Shown here: positions 46,181-57,267 of the stretch, in pieces
How positions within the stretch are numbered: the first letter of the stretch is position 1
How the letters are laid out: each line of letters begins with the position of its first letter
Assembly (NCBI RefSeq): GCF_947179515.1
Contig: NC_067481.1
Coordinates: forward strand, 3,861,570-3,925,569
Direction of reading: 5' to 3'
DNA length: 64,000 bases
Origin: Apodemus sylvaticus
Lineage: Eukaryota; Chordata; Mammalia; Rodentia; Muridae
Position numbers and translations under genes: made by a program
Notes under the pieces: model-generated
The model's database searches: none
Seen by the model: only the letters and a program-made list of their open reading frames with translations
Told to the model about the DNA's origin: nothing

Positions 46181-47039
46181 AGTGGATGGAGGGAGGCAGT
46201 CTAGTGGGAGTTGGTGGAGAGAAAATAAATACAACAAGAGTCAGGACTGGACCTGGGAAGGAAGAGCCAGGCTCCTCTCAACTTCTATGCAGACGACATT
46301 TCTGTGGTGAGCCAGTGGCAGGGAGAGCTGATCAGAGCCTGATCCTGGAGGAGCCTCTTCTTCAAGAGACTTGCTCTGCACCAGGTTCTTGGTTAACTGT
46401 GCGCATTCCCCGCCCCCCAGCTGGGATGTAATTTACAAGCTGAGTATAATCTTCCCACATTGTGCTGCTCTGTGATCTCTCCCAAAATTGCAACATGGGC
46501 TGGGTCTGTAAAAGATGCTTCTGAAGAAACACTGTTCACACCGGGCATTTTTACCCCTGGTCCTCACCGTGCAGTGAATCCCCAGGTGCTGGGCAGAGCG
46601 ATTATTTGCCTTCCAGGAGATGCTAGAAGACAAATAGAAATGGAAAAAGAATGGGAGCAGTGGGGTGCACAGCCGGGGTACCAAAGACGTCAGAGAAGGC
46701 CTCAGGGTGGGTGAGAGAAGGAGAAAGGAAAAGCAGCCGTGTGGTACGGGGTCCTGAGTGGCTGGGAAGAGGTTTTGGTAAACTGTGGCAATCAGTAGGC
46801 CCAGCCCCTACCCAGCCAACCAGAGAGGTTCATCTACACATTCCTTGTCTGGCCCAGAAAGTCTAGGGTGCAGGAACCCCAGGATCTGTCTGTCTGTCTG
46901 TCTCTTTGGTGGTGCAAGGCTCAGTCTTCAGGGCTGGAATACTGTGTCCTTCCACCTTGCTGTGAGGCTGCCAGAAAGGCCTCAGCCACAGACATCCATA
47001 TCCTGCCCTGAGCCCACCCCCAGAGAAGGAAGGAGATTG
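46181..47039. other. Non-coding stretch
   Basis: No repeat body; a CTGT tetranucleotide run lies at about 46888-46902. No exon recognised. Confidence 0.4.
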
Positions 47040-47260
47040 GCTTCTGGCTGAAAGGGTTATCAGACGGCAGCAGCGATGAAAAATTGGGCCACGGAGCGAT
47101 TTGAAGGTCCCAGTGTTTGATCTATTGCAGGGCCGGCTCCTCACGGCTTTGCCGCTCCCGAGTTTGGTGACCTGAGAGAATTAGAACCTCCTTAAATACA
47201 GTGTCTGTTGGCTGTATATTAATCAAGCAGAAATCAAAAGTCACAGTATCCCGGGGACGT
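47040..47260. promoter_or_regulatory. Candidate conserved non-coding element
   Basis: Repeat-free block with GGGTTATCAGACGGCAGCAG, GATTTGAAGGTCCCAGTGTT TGATCTATTG and GGCTGTATATTAATCAAGCA. It contains a GATA-type core (TTATC), a TCF-like GATTTGAAG and several CpGs (CACGG, CCCGAG) despite the surrounding CpG depletion. Inference only. Confidence 0.33.
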
Positions 47261-48545
47261 AAGAAAAGGAACAGACGGCTCCCCCAACCTAATGCAGGAA
47301 GAAAGGCCTGGAGCGCGGAGGGGAGCTGCAGATTGCAGCCCAGGGCTCAAAGCCCGGTCCAACTTTCCCCAAACCTCCTTGCCAGCGAATTCTCAGAAAC
47401 CCAGTGCTTTGGCACTGGGGAATTGTGTTAGTGCCGAAACAGCGCTGGACCCCAGGGCTAGCACAGATGGGGGGCCTTCTCCCCAGGATGGAGGGGAACC
47501 AGAGGACATAGCCTGTCCACAGCCCCACCATGAACACGCCAGTTGCCCTGTTCCTTGGTATTAGGCATTAGGCAGGCCTCCAAAGGCTTGTCTCTGGATT
47601 CATGGCCCCCCTGTTTCACTAACCTCAGGCTCACAGGGGGTGGCTATCCTCAGAGTTTCCACGGCATGTGTTTTCAGCTGCCAGGCAAGACTGATGTGGC
47701 CGGGTCCTGCCTATTCCCACCCCAACCCTGACTGACACCCCTTACCCTTTCTCCCTGAGGCCCCAGGGAAGAAGCTCACACTTAAGCCCTGTTACCTTAC
47801 AGGTGAGGGAGGAAAGCCTATGGGTTAGCGCCTGTCTGTTTCTTTGCCATCTGCCAGCAGAGATGGTCTGGGGCAAGCTCAGCTCCCACGAGGCTCCTGC
47901 CCATACATGGCCTGTTACCGCTCGGTCACCCAGCTCCTGTCTGCAGCGTGGCTTGGTCTGCCTGACACGGTGCATTGGCCTCTCCAGGGCCACACGCTTC
48001 GGCAGGACACTGCTGCTTCCCAGGACCTTTGTGTGCCACGGGAGCCTAATGAGCTTTTAAGGAGCGGCTGCTTCAGCTTCAGGGGGCGCGGGTGGCGAGG
48101 GAAGAACACGGTGCCAAGTCCCTTGCATCCTGCTTCCGGAAGCCACGGTGTGGCTGCTTAACTCGATGAGTGCTGGCTCTGTCTCTGTAGGAAGAAGCCT
48201 CGTCGCTTTTATTCTTATCTGTTCAGTAGGGGAACCTAGGTTCCATGATCCTTGTCACAAGGAGCCCAGGAGACAATGGCCAAGTCTGTCATCTTCACCA
48301 CTCAACCCTCAACAGTGAAGAAAGGGCCACCAGTTTCTCCATGGAGTAAGTTTTTAAAAAAAAAAAAAATTGACAGCAAGGTAGAAAATCCATTGACCTC
48401 CCACATCAGCTTGTAGAGAGTCAGATTGCATAGGGACCCTGGCTGCCTCTCTGCAGAGCTGCACCAGATCCTTGCAAAGAGGAAGTCCTGACACCTTCCC
48501 ATGGGCTCACTGCTTTGCTTCCTTGATGCAATTCTGATGGGACTC
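47261..48545. other. Non-coding stretch
   Basis: An A run of about 16 lies at 48355-48370. No supported exon. Confidence 0.4.
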
Positions 48546-48787
48546 GATAGCGGTTCACACCAGTCTCGGTGGCAGTTCACAGCAACCTCAATCGTGGTTC
48601 ACACCAGCTTCAGTGGAAGTTCACACCTGCCTCAGTGGTGGTTCACACCAGCCTCAGTGGCGGTTCACACCAGCCTCAGTGGCGGTTCACACCAGCCTCA
48701 GTGGCGGTTCACACCAGTCTCAGTGGCGGTTCACACCAGCCTCAGTGGTGGTTCACACCAGCCTCAGTGGCAGTTCACACCAGACCC
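48546..48787 (+). repeat. 22-bp minisatellite, 11 copies
   Basis: Eleven 22-base units close to AGTGGCGGTTCACACCAGCC plus TC, no indels. The first three are more diverged than the middle ones. Three frames are open and read GGSHQPQ / SVAVHTSL type repeats, which is expected of a stop-free unit. Confidence 0.97.
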
Positions 48788-49646
48788 TGCCTTGGAGTGG
48801 CCCAAACTGCAGCCCTGTGCTTGGTGTGTGTCCCGGCAGGAAGCCTGCCCAGTGCTTAGTGCTGCTAACGTCGCATTTGCCCAGTTTTTCCTTCCACACA
48901 GAACCTTGTTCCTCAAGTCCTGAGGGGTGACCCCACCCTCTTCTGGGAGTTAGAGGAGGTGGCAGTGGCTTCAGCTCCTTCTCATTACTCCCTCAAGGCC
49001 TTCACCCTCTGAATAAAATTTAGATACAAGGCATACTTCCTTGACAGTCATGGTGATAAAAACCTGGATGGGCTCCCCAGGGGGGCATCGGGGTCTCCTT
49101 CCATAGAACACTCCAAGGAAACAGTCAGGAAACAACACCTGTCCAGACAGGCTTCAGTGCCTTCTGGCCAAGGCAGGGGACTGAGTAATAGATACCCCAA
49201 ATCCTGTGCCTGTCAGGCTGGAGGAGGGGATAAAGAACCCTAGAGAAGATACAGATGTTCTCTGGGGCATCCTTGCTGCAGTGGGGAATGACCAGACTGA
49301 GCTCTGCTGAGGTCGGTGAATTTTACAAGTTTTCCCAAATCCTGCAATTCGCACCAGTGTCCTGGACATCAGTGGTCTGCAAAAGGACCCTGTTGTGATG
49401 TTAGCACAGGTTGCCCTCATCCACAACCGCATCAGGAACCTGGCCATCCCAGGACATTCCATCTCACTGAGCTGGCGTCTACAGGCCCAAGCAGACACAT
49501 GGTATTTCACAATTCGCAGGATTTTTTTCTTGGGTCACTTGTGGTCTTGACATCAAGACACCAAGGTCATGCATAGGCAAGGTGGCGGTCCATATTGATG
49601 GGTATGGCTCAGAGCAGGGTAAAGATGCCTGGCTGCTAAGCCAGAA

Positions 49647-49649
<3 letters not shown>
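48788..49649. other. Non-coding stretch
   Basis: The minus frame 49154-49510 and its plus-strand counterpart were inspected; neither shows a recognisable family. A processed pseudogene cannot be excluded, but nothing supports it. Confidence 0.4.

Positions 49650-49710
<61 letters not shown>
49650..49710. repeat. (CT)30 microsatellite
   Basis: Perfect CT dinucleotides over 61 bases. Confidence 0.98.
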
Positions 49711-49712
<2 letters not shown>

Positions 49713-50191
49713 CTTCATCACAGGATTCAGCAGCCCACTGGCTTCCTGTGACCTCCTGACTAACGAGAAAGCAGAGATTGGAGATAATTACCACCCGGCC
49801 CGAGCTGCAGCGCGATTAGTAGATGCCTGAGCTATTGCGAATGACTGTTCCATTAACAGATTTGGTTGAGGGTTGATCCTGTTAGGGGAGAGAGCCAAGG
49901 GCTAATGATAAGGATATTTGCAGAAGGGCGCATGCCAAATAGTTCAGTCAAAGGGAAAGCCAAGGGCTTCTGTGAATTCCCAGAGCTTGGAGCCTGGTTT
50001 TCCAGGCAGGACTCTGCCTCTCACTGGTTGTGTGGACCTTGGACCACCCCTGTGATTCTTAGGGTGTCATGCAGCAAACAGGCCGTCTTACATCTTCCCT
50101 GTGTCACTTGGCGACAATGCAGGGAGGTGGGTTGGGGTGAGACACTCTGAAAAACTGAGGAGCAGAGCCAAGTGAGAGCAAGGTATTGTTG
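49711..50191. other. Non-coding stretch
   Basis: Includes GAGATAATTACCACCCGGCC and GCGATTAGTAGATGCCTGAG near 49780-49830, a repeat-free block that could be regulatory. Not called separately. Confidence 0.35.

Positions 50192-50219
<28 letters not shown>
50192..50219. repeat. T28 homopolymer
   Basis: Twenty-eight Ts in a row. No antisense SINE body follows it, so it is not obviously a retroposon tail. Confidence 0.97.
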
Positions 50220-50222
<3 letters not shown>

Positions 50223-50799
50223 ACCGGTAGCGATGGGCACCCATCTCCTCTTCTGTAGCTGCTGTTCTTGGGGAAACTTTGGCCGACAGCATGCCCTGTC
50301 TTTCTGATCCGAAATGGAACTGAAGATGTGTCCACACACCAGTTTCCTCCTTCCTCTCCCTGTGAGATCCCAGGGCCAGTTTCTGAATGGTGGCTTGACC
50401 ACAGCTAGCACAGAAGACCAAAGGTTTGGGATTATGTTTTCTCCAAACCTCAGCTCAGGTTCTGCCAACCATCCCCCCTCCAGGCAGGTGGGGCCCAGAG
50501 CTGCAGGAAACCCCAAAGAGTTGCTCAAAGCGACTGCTGCCAAGGCCTCTTGCCCACCGAGCCCTGAGGCACTGAGCTACATGGCTGCTACTTCCATAGT
50601 CTGCCCTGAGCTCACTTCCCTTCTGCAGGGGAGGGGAAGAAGGGGAGGAGGGCCCGGGGCTCACTTACAATAAAGAAAACGTGGCAACTATGCTGAGTGG
50701 GAAAACAGAGGCACCCGTAGCCCTCTCTCTGGGAACAGTCCTCGGGCTCCTGGGCCACTGAGGGGAGGGACCCTTGCAAGAGAAAGATGTCCGTATAAC
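50220..50799. other. Non-coding stretch
   Basis: No recognised feature. The open frame at 50314-50673 (119 codons) has no family resemblance or splice context. Confidence 0.4.
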
Positions 50800-50982
50800 T
50801 GCAACCCTGTGCAACTTCTGGCTTTCCCCGTATATCTCGAGTGTACCCTTCGCTTTCAGTCTCGCAGTATTTATTATGTTTAATTTTGCTGGGACGTGGT
50901 TGTAAGTGAGACGGATGGAGCCCAGTGTGGCTGGCAAACGCCTCTTAATTAAACAGATAAATAAACTCCCTTTGCACGCGGG

Positions 50983-50983
<1 letters not shown>
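50800..50983. promoter_or_regulatory. Candidate conserved non-coding element
   Basis: TTTATTATGTTTAATTTTGC, GGGACGTGGTTGTAAGTGAG and CTCTTAATTAAACAGATAAA TAAACTCCCTTTG. Repeat-free, with TTAATTAA and AGATAA (GATA) cores, ending at the T42 run. Confidence 0.33.

Positions 50984-51025
<42 letters not shown>
50984..51025. repeat. T42 homopolymer
   Basis: Forty-two Ts, among the longest homopolymers here. No SINE adjoins it. Confidence 0.97.
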
Positions 51026-51031
<6 letters not shown>

Positions 51032-54000
51032 GCTGCAGTCTCTGCTGAGGCAGGGGGATGGTGTCTCTAGGTGGGGGACCCCTTTGCTGAGCTGAAAGGT
51101 GGGTGCTGACTACAGCAGGCTGCACTGGACCTAGCCTTTTCCCTCTGAATGCTCTGGATTCCTTGACAGAGGGAGGCAGAGAAGCCCAGGGGTGGGGAGG
51201 AGTCCCCAGAAGCCCCTCCTCGCAGGCCTGCTGGGACAGGCGCCTCCAGCCGGTGTGAGTGCGCCCTCTGCTGGACACCTTGGGTATGGCCTCTTCAGCC
51301 AGGGCTGGGCTGGACAGCTCAGGGCATTTGCTTCATATGCCTGTCTCTCCTTGCAGAAACTCCCTGCCCTTCTTGGAAGTCACCTACCAGAATAAAACAC
51401 ATATATCCTCCCACTCCCACACTATAGGGAATGCGTACTCCAAAAACCAGAGACTTTTTTTTTAATGTTTCGAAAAGAGCTTAGGAACTTCTCCACCTGG
51501 CACACCCCTGGGGTGTCTGCTCCCCGGAGCCAAGGACAGCCCCAAACTCAAGGCTTTCCCCTGGTTCTAACCTTTCTGTTCAGTGCAGAATCAGGATGCT
51601 AATTTTCCCTGGACAAGCATTCCACTGGTGATGTGGGACTGGGGTCTAGTTATGGTGAAGTCTCATAACTAAAGCCTTGAGTGGCCTCACACCTCATTGC
51701 ACAACCCGCTTGGAGATACGTCATCCTGTCCTACCCCACAGGGGATGGCGGATCCAGTCACTCTGCCCTCCTCCCCACTGCTCATGTCCACGCCTGTGCC
51801 AGGACGCCCGGGGTTGGGGCAGGAAGACCTGGCTCTGCAGAATGCATGGGAACTCAGTCTACTTCTAGATGATGGTTTGGCTTGTGGAGGTGGAGCCGGG
51901 CTGCAACCGGAGACTGTGAGCTCACCCCTCACTCTGGGACACTTCTGCCAAGCTCCACACTGTCCTCTTTGCATAGAGAGAGCCTGGGACGGCCTGGGAC
52001 GGTCAGACTGGGCATTCAGAAGAGACCAAGAAAAGGCAGGACAGTGAGGAGCTGGAACCCCAGTATTTGTCCCTCAGGGGAATCAGAGCTTTCTCTTTCC
52101 ACCTGGGTGTACCACGGGAATCCTTGGAAATTCCCAAAGATCGGGAGACGGCAGGCAACCCTCTCCATCATTTAGTCACAGAACTCCTCGGTCTTCCTTT
52201 TGCTAAAAATCACAGACCATCTTGAGAGGGAAAAAAAATGTCACCAGACACTGGCTGGCAAAGGTACTTCACAAAGGTAGACCTCTAAGAGACACAACAT
52301 GTCCAGAGATGTGGGGACACACATGCGTCACGCACTGCAGGGAGAGGACGCACATGAAGCCTGCAAGGCCCTGCTTGGGAAGGTGGGGCAGGATGGGGGG
52401 GGGGGCAGGAAGGAGCCAGGGGAGCTCAGAGCCAAGCCACCCAAACCTTTTGAGGTGCCTCCCTTGCCTGATATTTATAGCGGTGCCCAGGAGCGTAGAA
52501 ATAATTACAGCTCAGTTCATGCCTCCCTAACAAGGCCCTTCTCAGATTCAGGGCGAATGGGATTTTTTTTACCCTGTATCTTTTTTTAAGTAGTGAATAT
52601 TCTCACTGGATTGACAGCTCTTCCCAGCTCACAGCCTACCTTCAACCCAAGGAAAAGTGGGGGCAGCTTAGCCTAGCAGGTGGCTGCGGTGGATTGGATT
52701 TCCCCACCCACTATTTAGGGCTGCACGTCCTGGTCCGCAAGGCCCAGGAGTACGGGAGAGTGGTCAGGAATCTTAGGGGCACAGAGACTGTCGTCGAATG
52801 GCCTAGGCTGCCACAGTGACTCACTGCTGGGCTCTGGATACACGTGAGGATGATTCCAGCCTCAGGCCGAGAGACTCCACAGAGCCTCCATTAGAACGGA
52901 GTCGGTGGGATTCAGTAACTGGCTTGTTCTGGAAGTGACACGGCACTTGCAAAACACATGACAGGTAGCAGACACACAGCCCTTGTCCCAAGAAATAAGT
53001 CAATCACACTTTCTGGAGATTTCCTTTAATTCTTTTTCACATCTCCCAGCGAGCCTGCGCGTGGTGAGCTGGCTGGTGGCGGCGGGTATCTAGACAGGCT
53101 CCCCTGGTCTGATGTTCTTGGCTGTTGCAGATTTGGTTTCCACACTAGACCGTGAGCTCACTCCAGGAAAGGCGATTTAGTCTCAATAGCTCCTTCCCCA
53201 GACAGTGGCTGCATGGTGGTCTCTGGAGCGCTGGGTGAGCCCTACAGGGCTGCCCAATTTCTCTTTATGGAAGGCAGCCGGGCAGGGAGTGCTGACTGAA
53301 AGCCACTCTGCGAGGACAGACAGGTGGACAACAGGACAGTGAAACAGCAGGCAGTGGAAACAGGAGGTGGGTTAGTGTATTGTGCTGAAATAGCCAAACC
53401 CACTCTGGACTCTGAACCTGCAGGGCAGCCCCCCTCCCTCCCGCCCCAGGTCTGAACCGGCAGGGCAGCCCCCTGCCCCAGGTCTCAGCCCTCAGACATG
53501 GCCTGAGGCATCATGCCCTAGAGGTACTTGGTGCTGAGAATATACTGGCACTATCTGGGCCCAGGAGACCAAAACAGTGACCTGTCCCTTGCAGAAGACC
53601 AGGTGGCCTCAGAACGCCCATAACCCACATTCCGCCTGAGCCAGCCCGGAAGCATCCCAGAGAAGTGCAAGAAAAGGGGAGATGAGTGTCAGCCACCAGT
53701 CTCTCCTCTGCCTGGCTACCCTCCTCCCAGTCTGCACCACCCACTTCCTTCTGGGGGCGGGGGGTGGGGGGGAGGTCGATTGCAGGGTGTGAGGGTCAGG
53801 GATGCCCGACAAGAGGCCATCCAAGACGAGCATGTCTACCTGCTCCTTTGCAATGTCACTTCCCAGGCAGATTCCTGGAGGGAGGCCACACTCTGCCTGC
53901 CATGCATCTTCTGACACGTGTTACACAGTAGGGCAATCATCAACCCACCTCCAAGTCTGAAAGTGGGAAGAAAAGCCCAGGGACAGCAAGCAACTTCAGT

Positions 54001-54599
54001 GAGTTCACACAGCATGCTAAAGAACCCTGTGTAAACTACCAGGCCAGCCATCTTCCAAGTGCAGAGCCTGGGTAGGGCCGCCGAGTTCCACGGTCGCTGT
54101 ACTTGGTACCTGGCTGTGCCCCCTTCTTGGAGGTGGTATATGAATGTGCCTCCCGGGGCTGCCTCTCACAGTGGCAGTGGGAGACAGTTCACCGAGCCAG
54201 GCTCACCTGTGGCTTGTCTTGGTAAAACTGAGTGTGAGGGGAGCAGGCCCGGGTGTGTGTGGCTGTAGAGCTGCGGATGTATGCGGCCAGGCTGCAGTGG
54301 TGCTGTGAGGGACAAATCAAGGCCTCTGCCCAGCACTGCCTGAAGCCAAAAAGTGGGTGCCATGAGCCCTGAGGCTTGGAGTGTGCACACCAAATTCAGC
54401 ACATTTGACGATGGGGCAGGATCGATGTACCTGATGCCACTGTTCCTCGTTGCCCACCCCATACTAAGTATCCACAGGATCCTAAGCCTACGACACGGCA
54501 GGCTGTTGAGGTGTCTCATGGGGCCTAGAGGCCAGCAGAGGGGCAAGAGAGACTCTCGGGGGGCTCTGACTCGGCTTCTGGGCACTGAGCAGCCGGAAA
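51026..54599. other. Non-coding upstream flank
   Basis: G runs near 52397-52406 and 53757-53772. A MIR-like segment lies at about 53968-54015 (CCCAGGGACAGCAAGCAACT, GAGTTCACACAGCATGC). No coding exon is supported. This is the proximal upstream region of the CpG island. Confidence 0.4.
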
Positions 54600-55009
54600 A
54601 GCCTTCCCAGCACGGAAGCCTCTGCGTAGATGCCCTCATTACATCACCGACTTCCCCGCCGCCGCGGAGCTGGCCTCCCTCAGGAGAGGTGCTTCTCTGA
54701 AGCAGGCAGAACGAGCGCCTTCCGGTCGGTGGGCCGCAGAGACTGTCCTCTCCACCGCAGCCTGGACCATCGGGGGCCAACGGAGGTCCCAGACCCTACC
54801 GCCGCCGGAGGCAGAGGCTGCGCGCCGGCGGAGGAGGGGAACGCAGGGCCCGCGGGAGGGGGGCTAGGACTAGCGGCCCGGCGCAGGACGGCGGGCGAGG
54901 GGTTAAGTGCGGGACCGGCCGTGGTGCCGTAGGCCGGATTCTCTCCCCCAAGCGCGGGGCTCCGTTTGATGTTGGAGTACGCCAGGGACTCCCCCTCCCA
55001 CCGCTACAC

Positions 55010-55046
55010 ACGCGCGCACACGCGCACACTCACACACGCACACGCA
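55010..55046. repeat. Alternating CA/CG purine-pyrimidine tract
   Basis: ACACACGCGCGCACACGCGC ACACTCACACACGCACAC. Alternating CG/CA of this kind favours left-handed Z-DNA. It lies about 330 bases upstream of the ATG in the CpG island. Confidence 0.85.
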
Positions 55047-55218
55047 CCACTCTTTGCAGACAGGGCTCCGGTGGCTCCAAAGTGACTGGCTCCTCTCTCC
55101 CCACATCCATCCTCTCGCGCAGAGCATCCATCCTCTTTCCATCTTCTCGCGCGCGCTCTCCAGCCTCCCCGCCCCGGACAGGGGCAGCCCCCGGCAGAAG
55201 CGCGCCGCTCCCCTTTCC

Positions 55219-55233
55219 ATGCCTCCCTCCTAA
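55219..55233 (+). CDS. Possible upstream ORF (MPPS, stop)
   Basis: ATG at 55219 followed by three codons and TAA. If the transcript starts upstream of this point, this four-codon frame sits 136 bases before the main ATG and could lower its translation. Speculative until the start site is known. Confidence 0.3.
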   Translation: MPPS

Positions 55234-55369
55234 CGAGCGCCACGCGGGGGAGGGGAGGCCCGGAGGAGGAGAGACCGGGAGGGCGCCCGGGAGGCAGGGC
55301 GCGCGCACACACCGAGGGACGCAGCGAGCGCAGAGCCGCCTCGGCCGCCGGGCGCCCCCCTGACGCCCC

Positions 55370-55474
55370 ATGCTGTGCTCCATGGCGAACTCGGGCTGCC
55401 TCCTGCTGTCCAACTCCGGCAGCATGCTCCCGCACTCCGTGCCCTGCCCGCCAGCTTTCCTCTACCTCCAACAG
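55370..55474 (+). CDS. Putative first coding exon (35 codons, partial gene)
   Basis: A 35-codon segment starts at the ATG of 55370 and reads MLCSMANSGCLLLSNSGSML then PHSVPCPPAFLYLQQ, ending at CAG with GTAAGC straight after it (CAG|GTAAGC is close to the mammalian 5-prime splice consensus). The exon would end in phase 0. An in-frame TGA at 55361-55363, three codons upstream, makes this the first possible start in its frame. A second in-frame ATG at codon 5 has G at +4 and could also be used. The peptide is rich in Ser, Leu, Pro and Cys, with no signal peptide or transmembrane helix that I would trust and no recognised domain, as expected of a short first exon. It lies inside a CpG island. 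I do not recognise the gene and give no symbol. No plausible second exon is visible in the next 8.5 kb. An alternative reading is a non-coding transcript start with a chance open frame. Confidence 0.6.
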
Positions 55475-57242
55475 GTAAGCGCCCCCGGCCCGAGCGCCCC
55501 CCGGTCCCGCGCACGTGCGCCCCGCGCCGCCGCCCACGCCCCGCACTTGGCCGCCTCCGCGCCGCCGCTGGTGGCCCCGCGGCTCTCCTCGCGTCATGGC
55601 GCCTGGGCTGGGGTTGGGGGAACTGCGCCCCTGAGTGGCAGAGGAGCGTGGGGGCGCCTGGGGAGCGCGCGGTGCCAGGTCGGGGGGCCGGCTGTAGTTT
55701 GGGGCTTCGCTCGCAACTTTTTCAAAGGCGCGGGAGGGGGCGGCGGGCGGAGTCTCGGGGGAAGCCCAAAGGGAGGATGCAGGGGTTCTGGACACCCGGT
55801 TACTTTGGGGAACTTCGTGCGGAGATGCGGAGGACTCGGAGACGCGTAGCCAGGCTCCTTTCTCGGCCGCGTCGCGCAAGCCCAGGGGCCGCGGGGAGGC
55901 GGTGGCTGGGGAGTACGGCTGTGCTGCAGCGCGAACCGAACCGCGCACCGGGCCTCTGGGGAGGCAGGCCACCTGCCTGGTGGGACAGAGGAGCTAGGCC
56001 TTGAAGCTCGGGTTCAGGAGAGGGCTTGTGCTGGACTTTTTCAGTCTGGGCTGCACAGGAATCTCAAGCTGACAGGCTTTGGGGGACAGTAAACCATGCG
56101 GTTAGGAGCCCCTACATCCCCAGGATGCCCCCTAGGGAGGTGCACGCAGAGTCTCAGCTTCCGCCTGCCAGCTGGCCAGAGGCGCAGGGGGCGGGGTCCT
56201 GCGATCCCACCCAATGCGGAATCAGTGCGGGATAGGGCGGCAGGGGGGGCGCCAGGCCTGCACTAGGAAGGGAAAGGGGATTCCCTGGGCTCCCCCAGAC
56301 CCTTCAGGTTAAGGTTCTGGGTGCCAGCTTGGCGCCAACTGTCCTGAGGCTGCAGTACTCTGGCCTCAGCCAGCCGGGCAGCCCACACCTCTGGCCTGTC
56401 TCCCCAAGCTCTTGAGGCTACCCTGTTGTGAATTCACACCTCAGCCCTCTGGTATACCCACATGGATGGGTAGCTTCCCAGGGAGAGGCCTGAGATCCTA
56501 AGAACTTCCGCTGTTTGCCCATCTCAGTTCCTTTGCTCAGCCCAGTTAGAGAGTTCCCATAGGACCCCTTTCTGACGTGGGCTACTGCGAAGGAGAGAGG
56601 CAGAGGGACAGGATGCCCACTTCAGAAAGCTGGCTGAGGTCAGAGAGTCAGGATCAAGAAACAGCAGCTGGATGTACAGCTGACTGGAAATGAAGAGGTG
56701 TATTTCTTGGCCTCCACTGGAGGTTTTGTGGAGACTCAGGCTAGTCGTTGGGGGTAGGAGAGGCTCTTATCTGTCTGCCCCTCCATGAACTCTCCAGGGA
56801 ACCATAGGAGGTTGTGTAAGAGAAAGCACGGATATGGCAAAGATAGGCCCAGCCTGACCCAGGAAAAGCAGCCCTGGGCTGCTGGGCATTTGGGCCACCA
56901 GTGTTCCAGGGTCCCTTGTCTGCGCTAAGGATTACCAAACATCTTGACCGCTGCAGAGGGAGAGACAGGAGCCTGCACCGTGATTAGGAACAAAAGGTGG
57001 CCTATTGCCAGAGCCTTAGGCTCGGGGTCTCACCTTCCTAGGACCACCTGTGACATTTGAGGCTTCCTGGATGTAACACAAGAGCCTCTGGAAGCCTCAG
57101 ACCCACAGGCCAGCTCCCCACAGCATTCCCAGAGCCAGAACGCAGTGAGGGTCCTCAGCAGGCGGCTTTCCAAGCCTTCTGAATTCCCAGGAACACCCAG
57201 GTCATTTGGAGACTGTAATGGGGCCAGACAACATGTGCTTCT
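55475..57242 (+). other. Putative intron 1, proximal part
   Basis: The donor GTAAGC at 55475 opens the intron. CpG-rich to about 55960, then ordinary. The minus-strand frame 55004-55972 (322 codons) is a GC-rich shadow. No SINE and no second exon is seen. Confidence 0.45.
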
Positions 57243-57267
57243 GTCGGTCGGTCAGTCGGTCGGTCAG
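57243..57267 (+). repeat. (GTCG/GTCA) tetranucleotide tract
   Basis: GTCGGTCGGTCAGTCGGTCG over 25 bases. Confidence 0.9.

Larger units (their letters stand above)
54600..55960 (+). promoter_or_regulatory. CpG island / putative promoter
   Basis: CpG dinucleotides become dense from about 54600 and especially 54780-55930 (GCGCCGGCGG, CGCGCGCTCTCC, CCGCGCCGCCGCCC), in contrast to the CpG-poor rest of the window. No TATA box is obvious. GC-box-like CCGCCCC/GGGCGG sequences occur. The island surrounds the putative exon at 55370-55474, which suits a CpG-island promoter. The transcription start is not visible from sequence. Confidence 0.85.

Noticed and set aside
48546..48787. 22-bp repeat as a zinc-finger or other protein repeat
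   Set aside because: 22 is not a multiple of 3, so frame shifts each unit; no conserved Cys/His pattern.
54166..54780. 204-codon minus-strand frame next to the CpG island
   Set aside because: No recognisable family, and it overlaps an open plus frame; chance is likely.
55004..55972. 322-codon minus-strand frame as a gene
   Set aside because: GC-rich CpG-island shadow with no domain; the plus-strand exon has better support.
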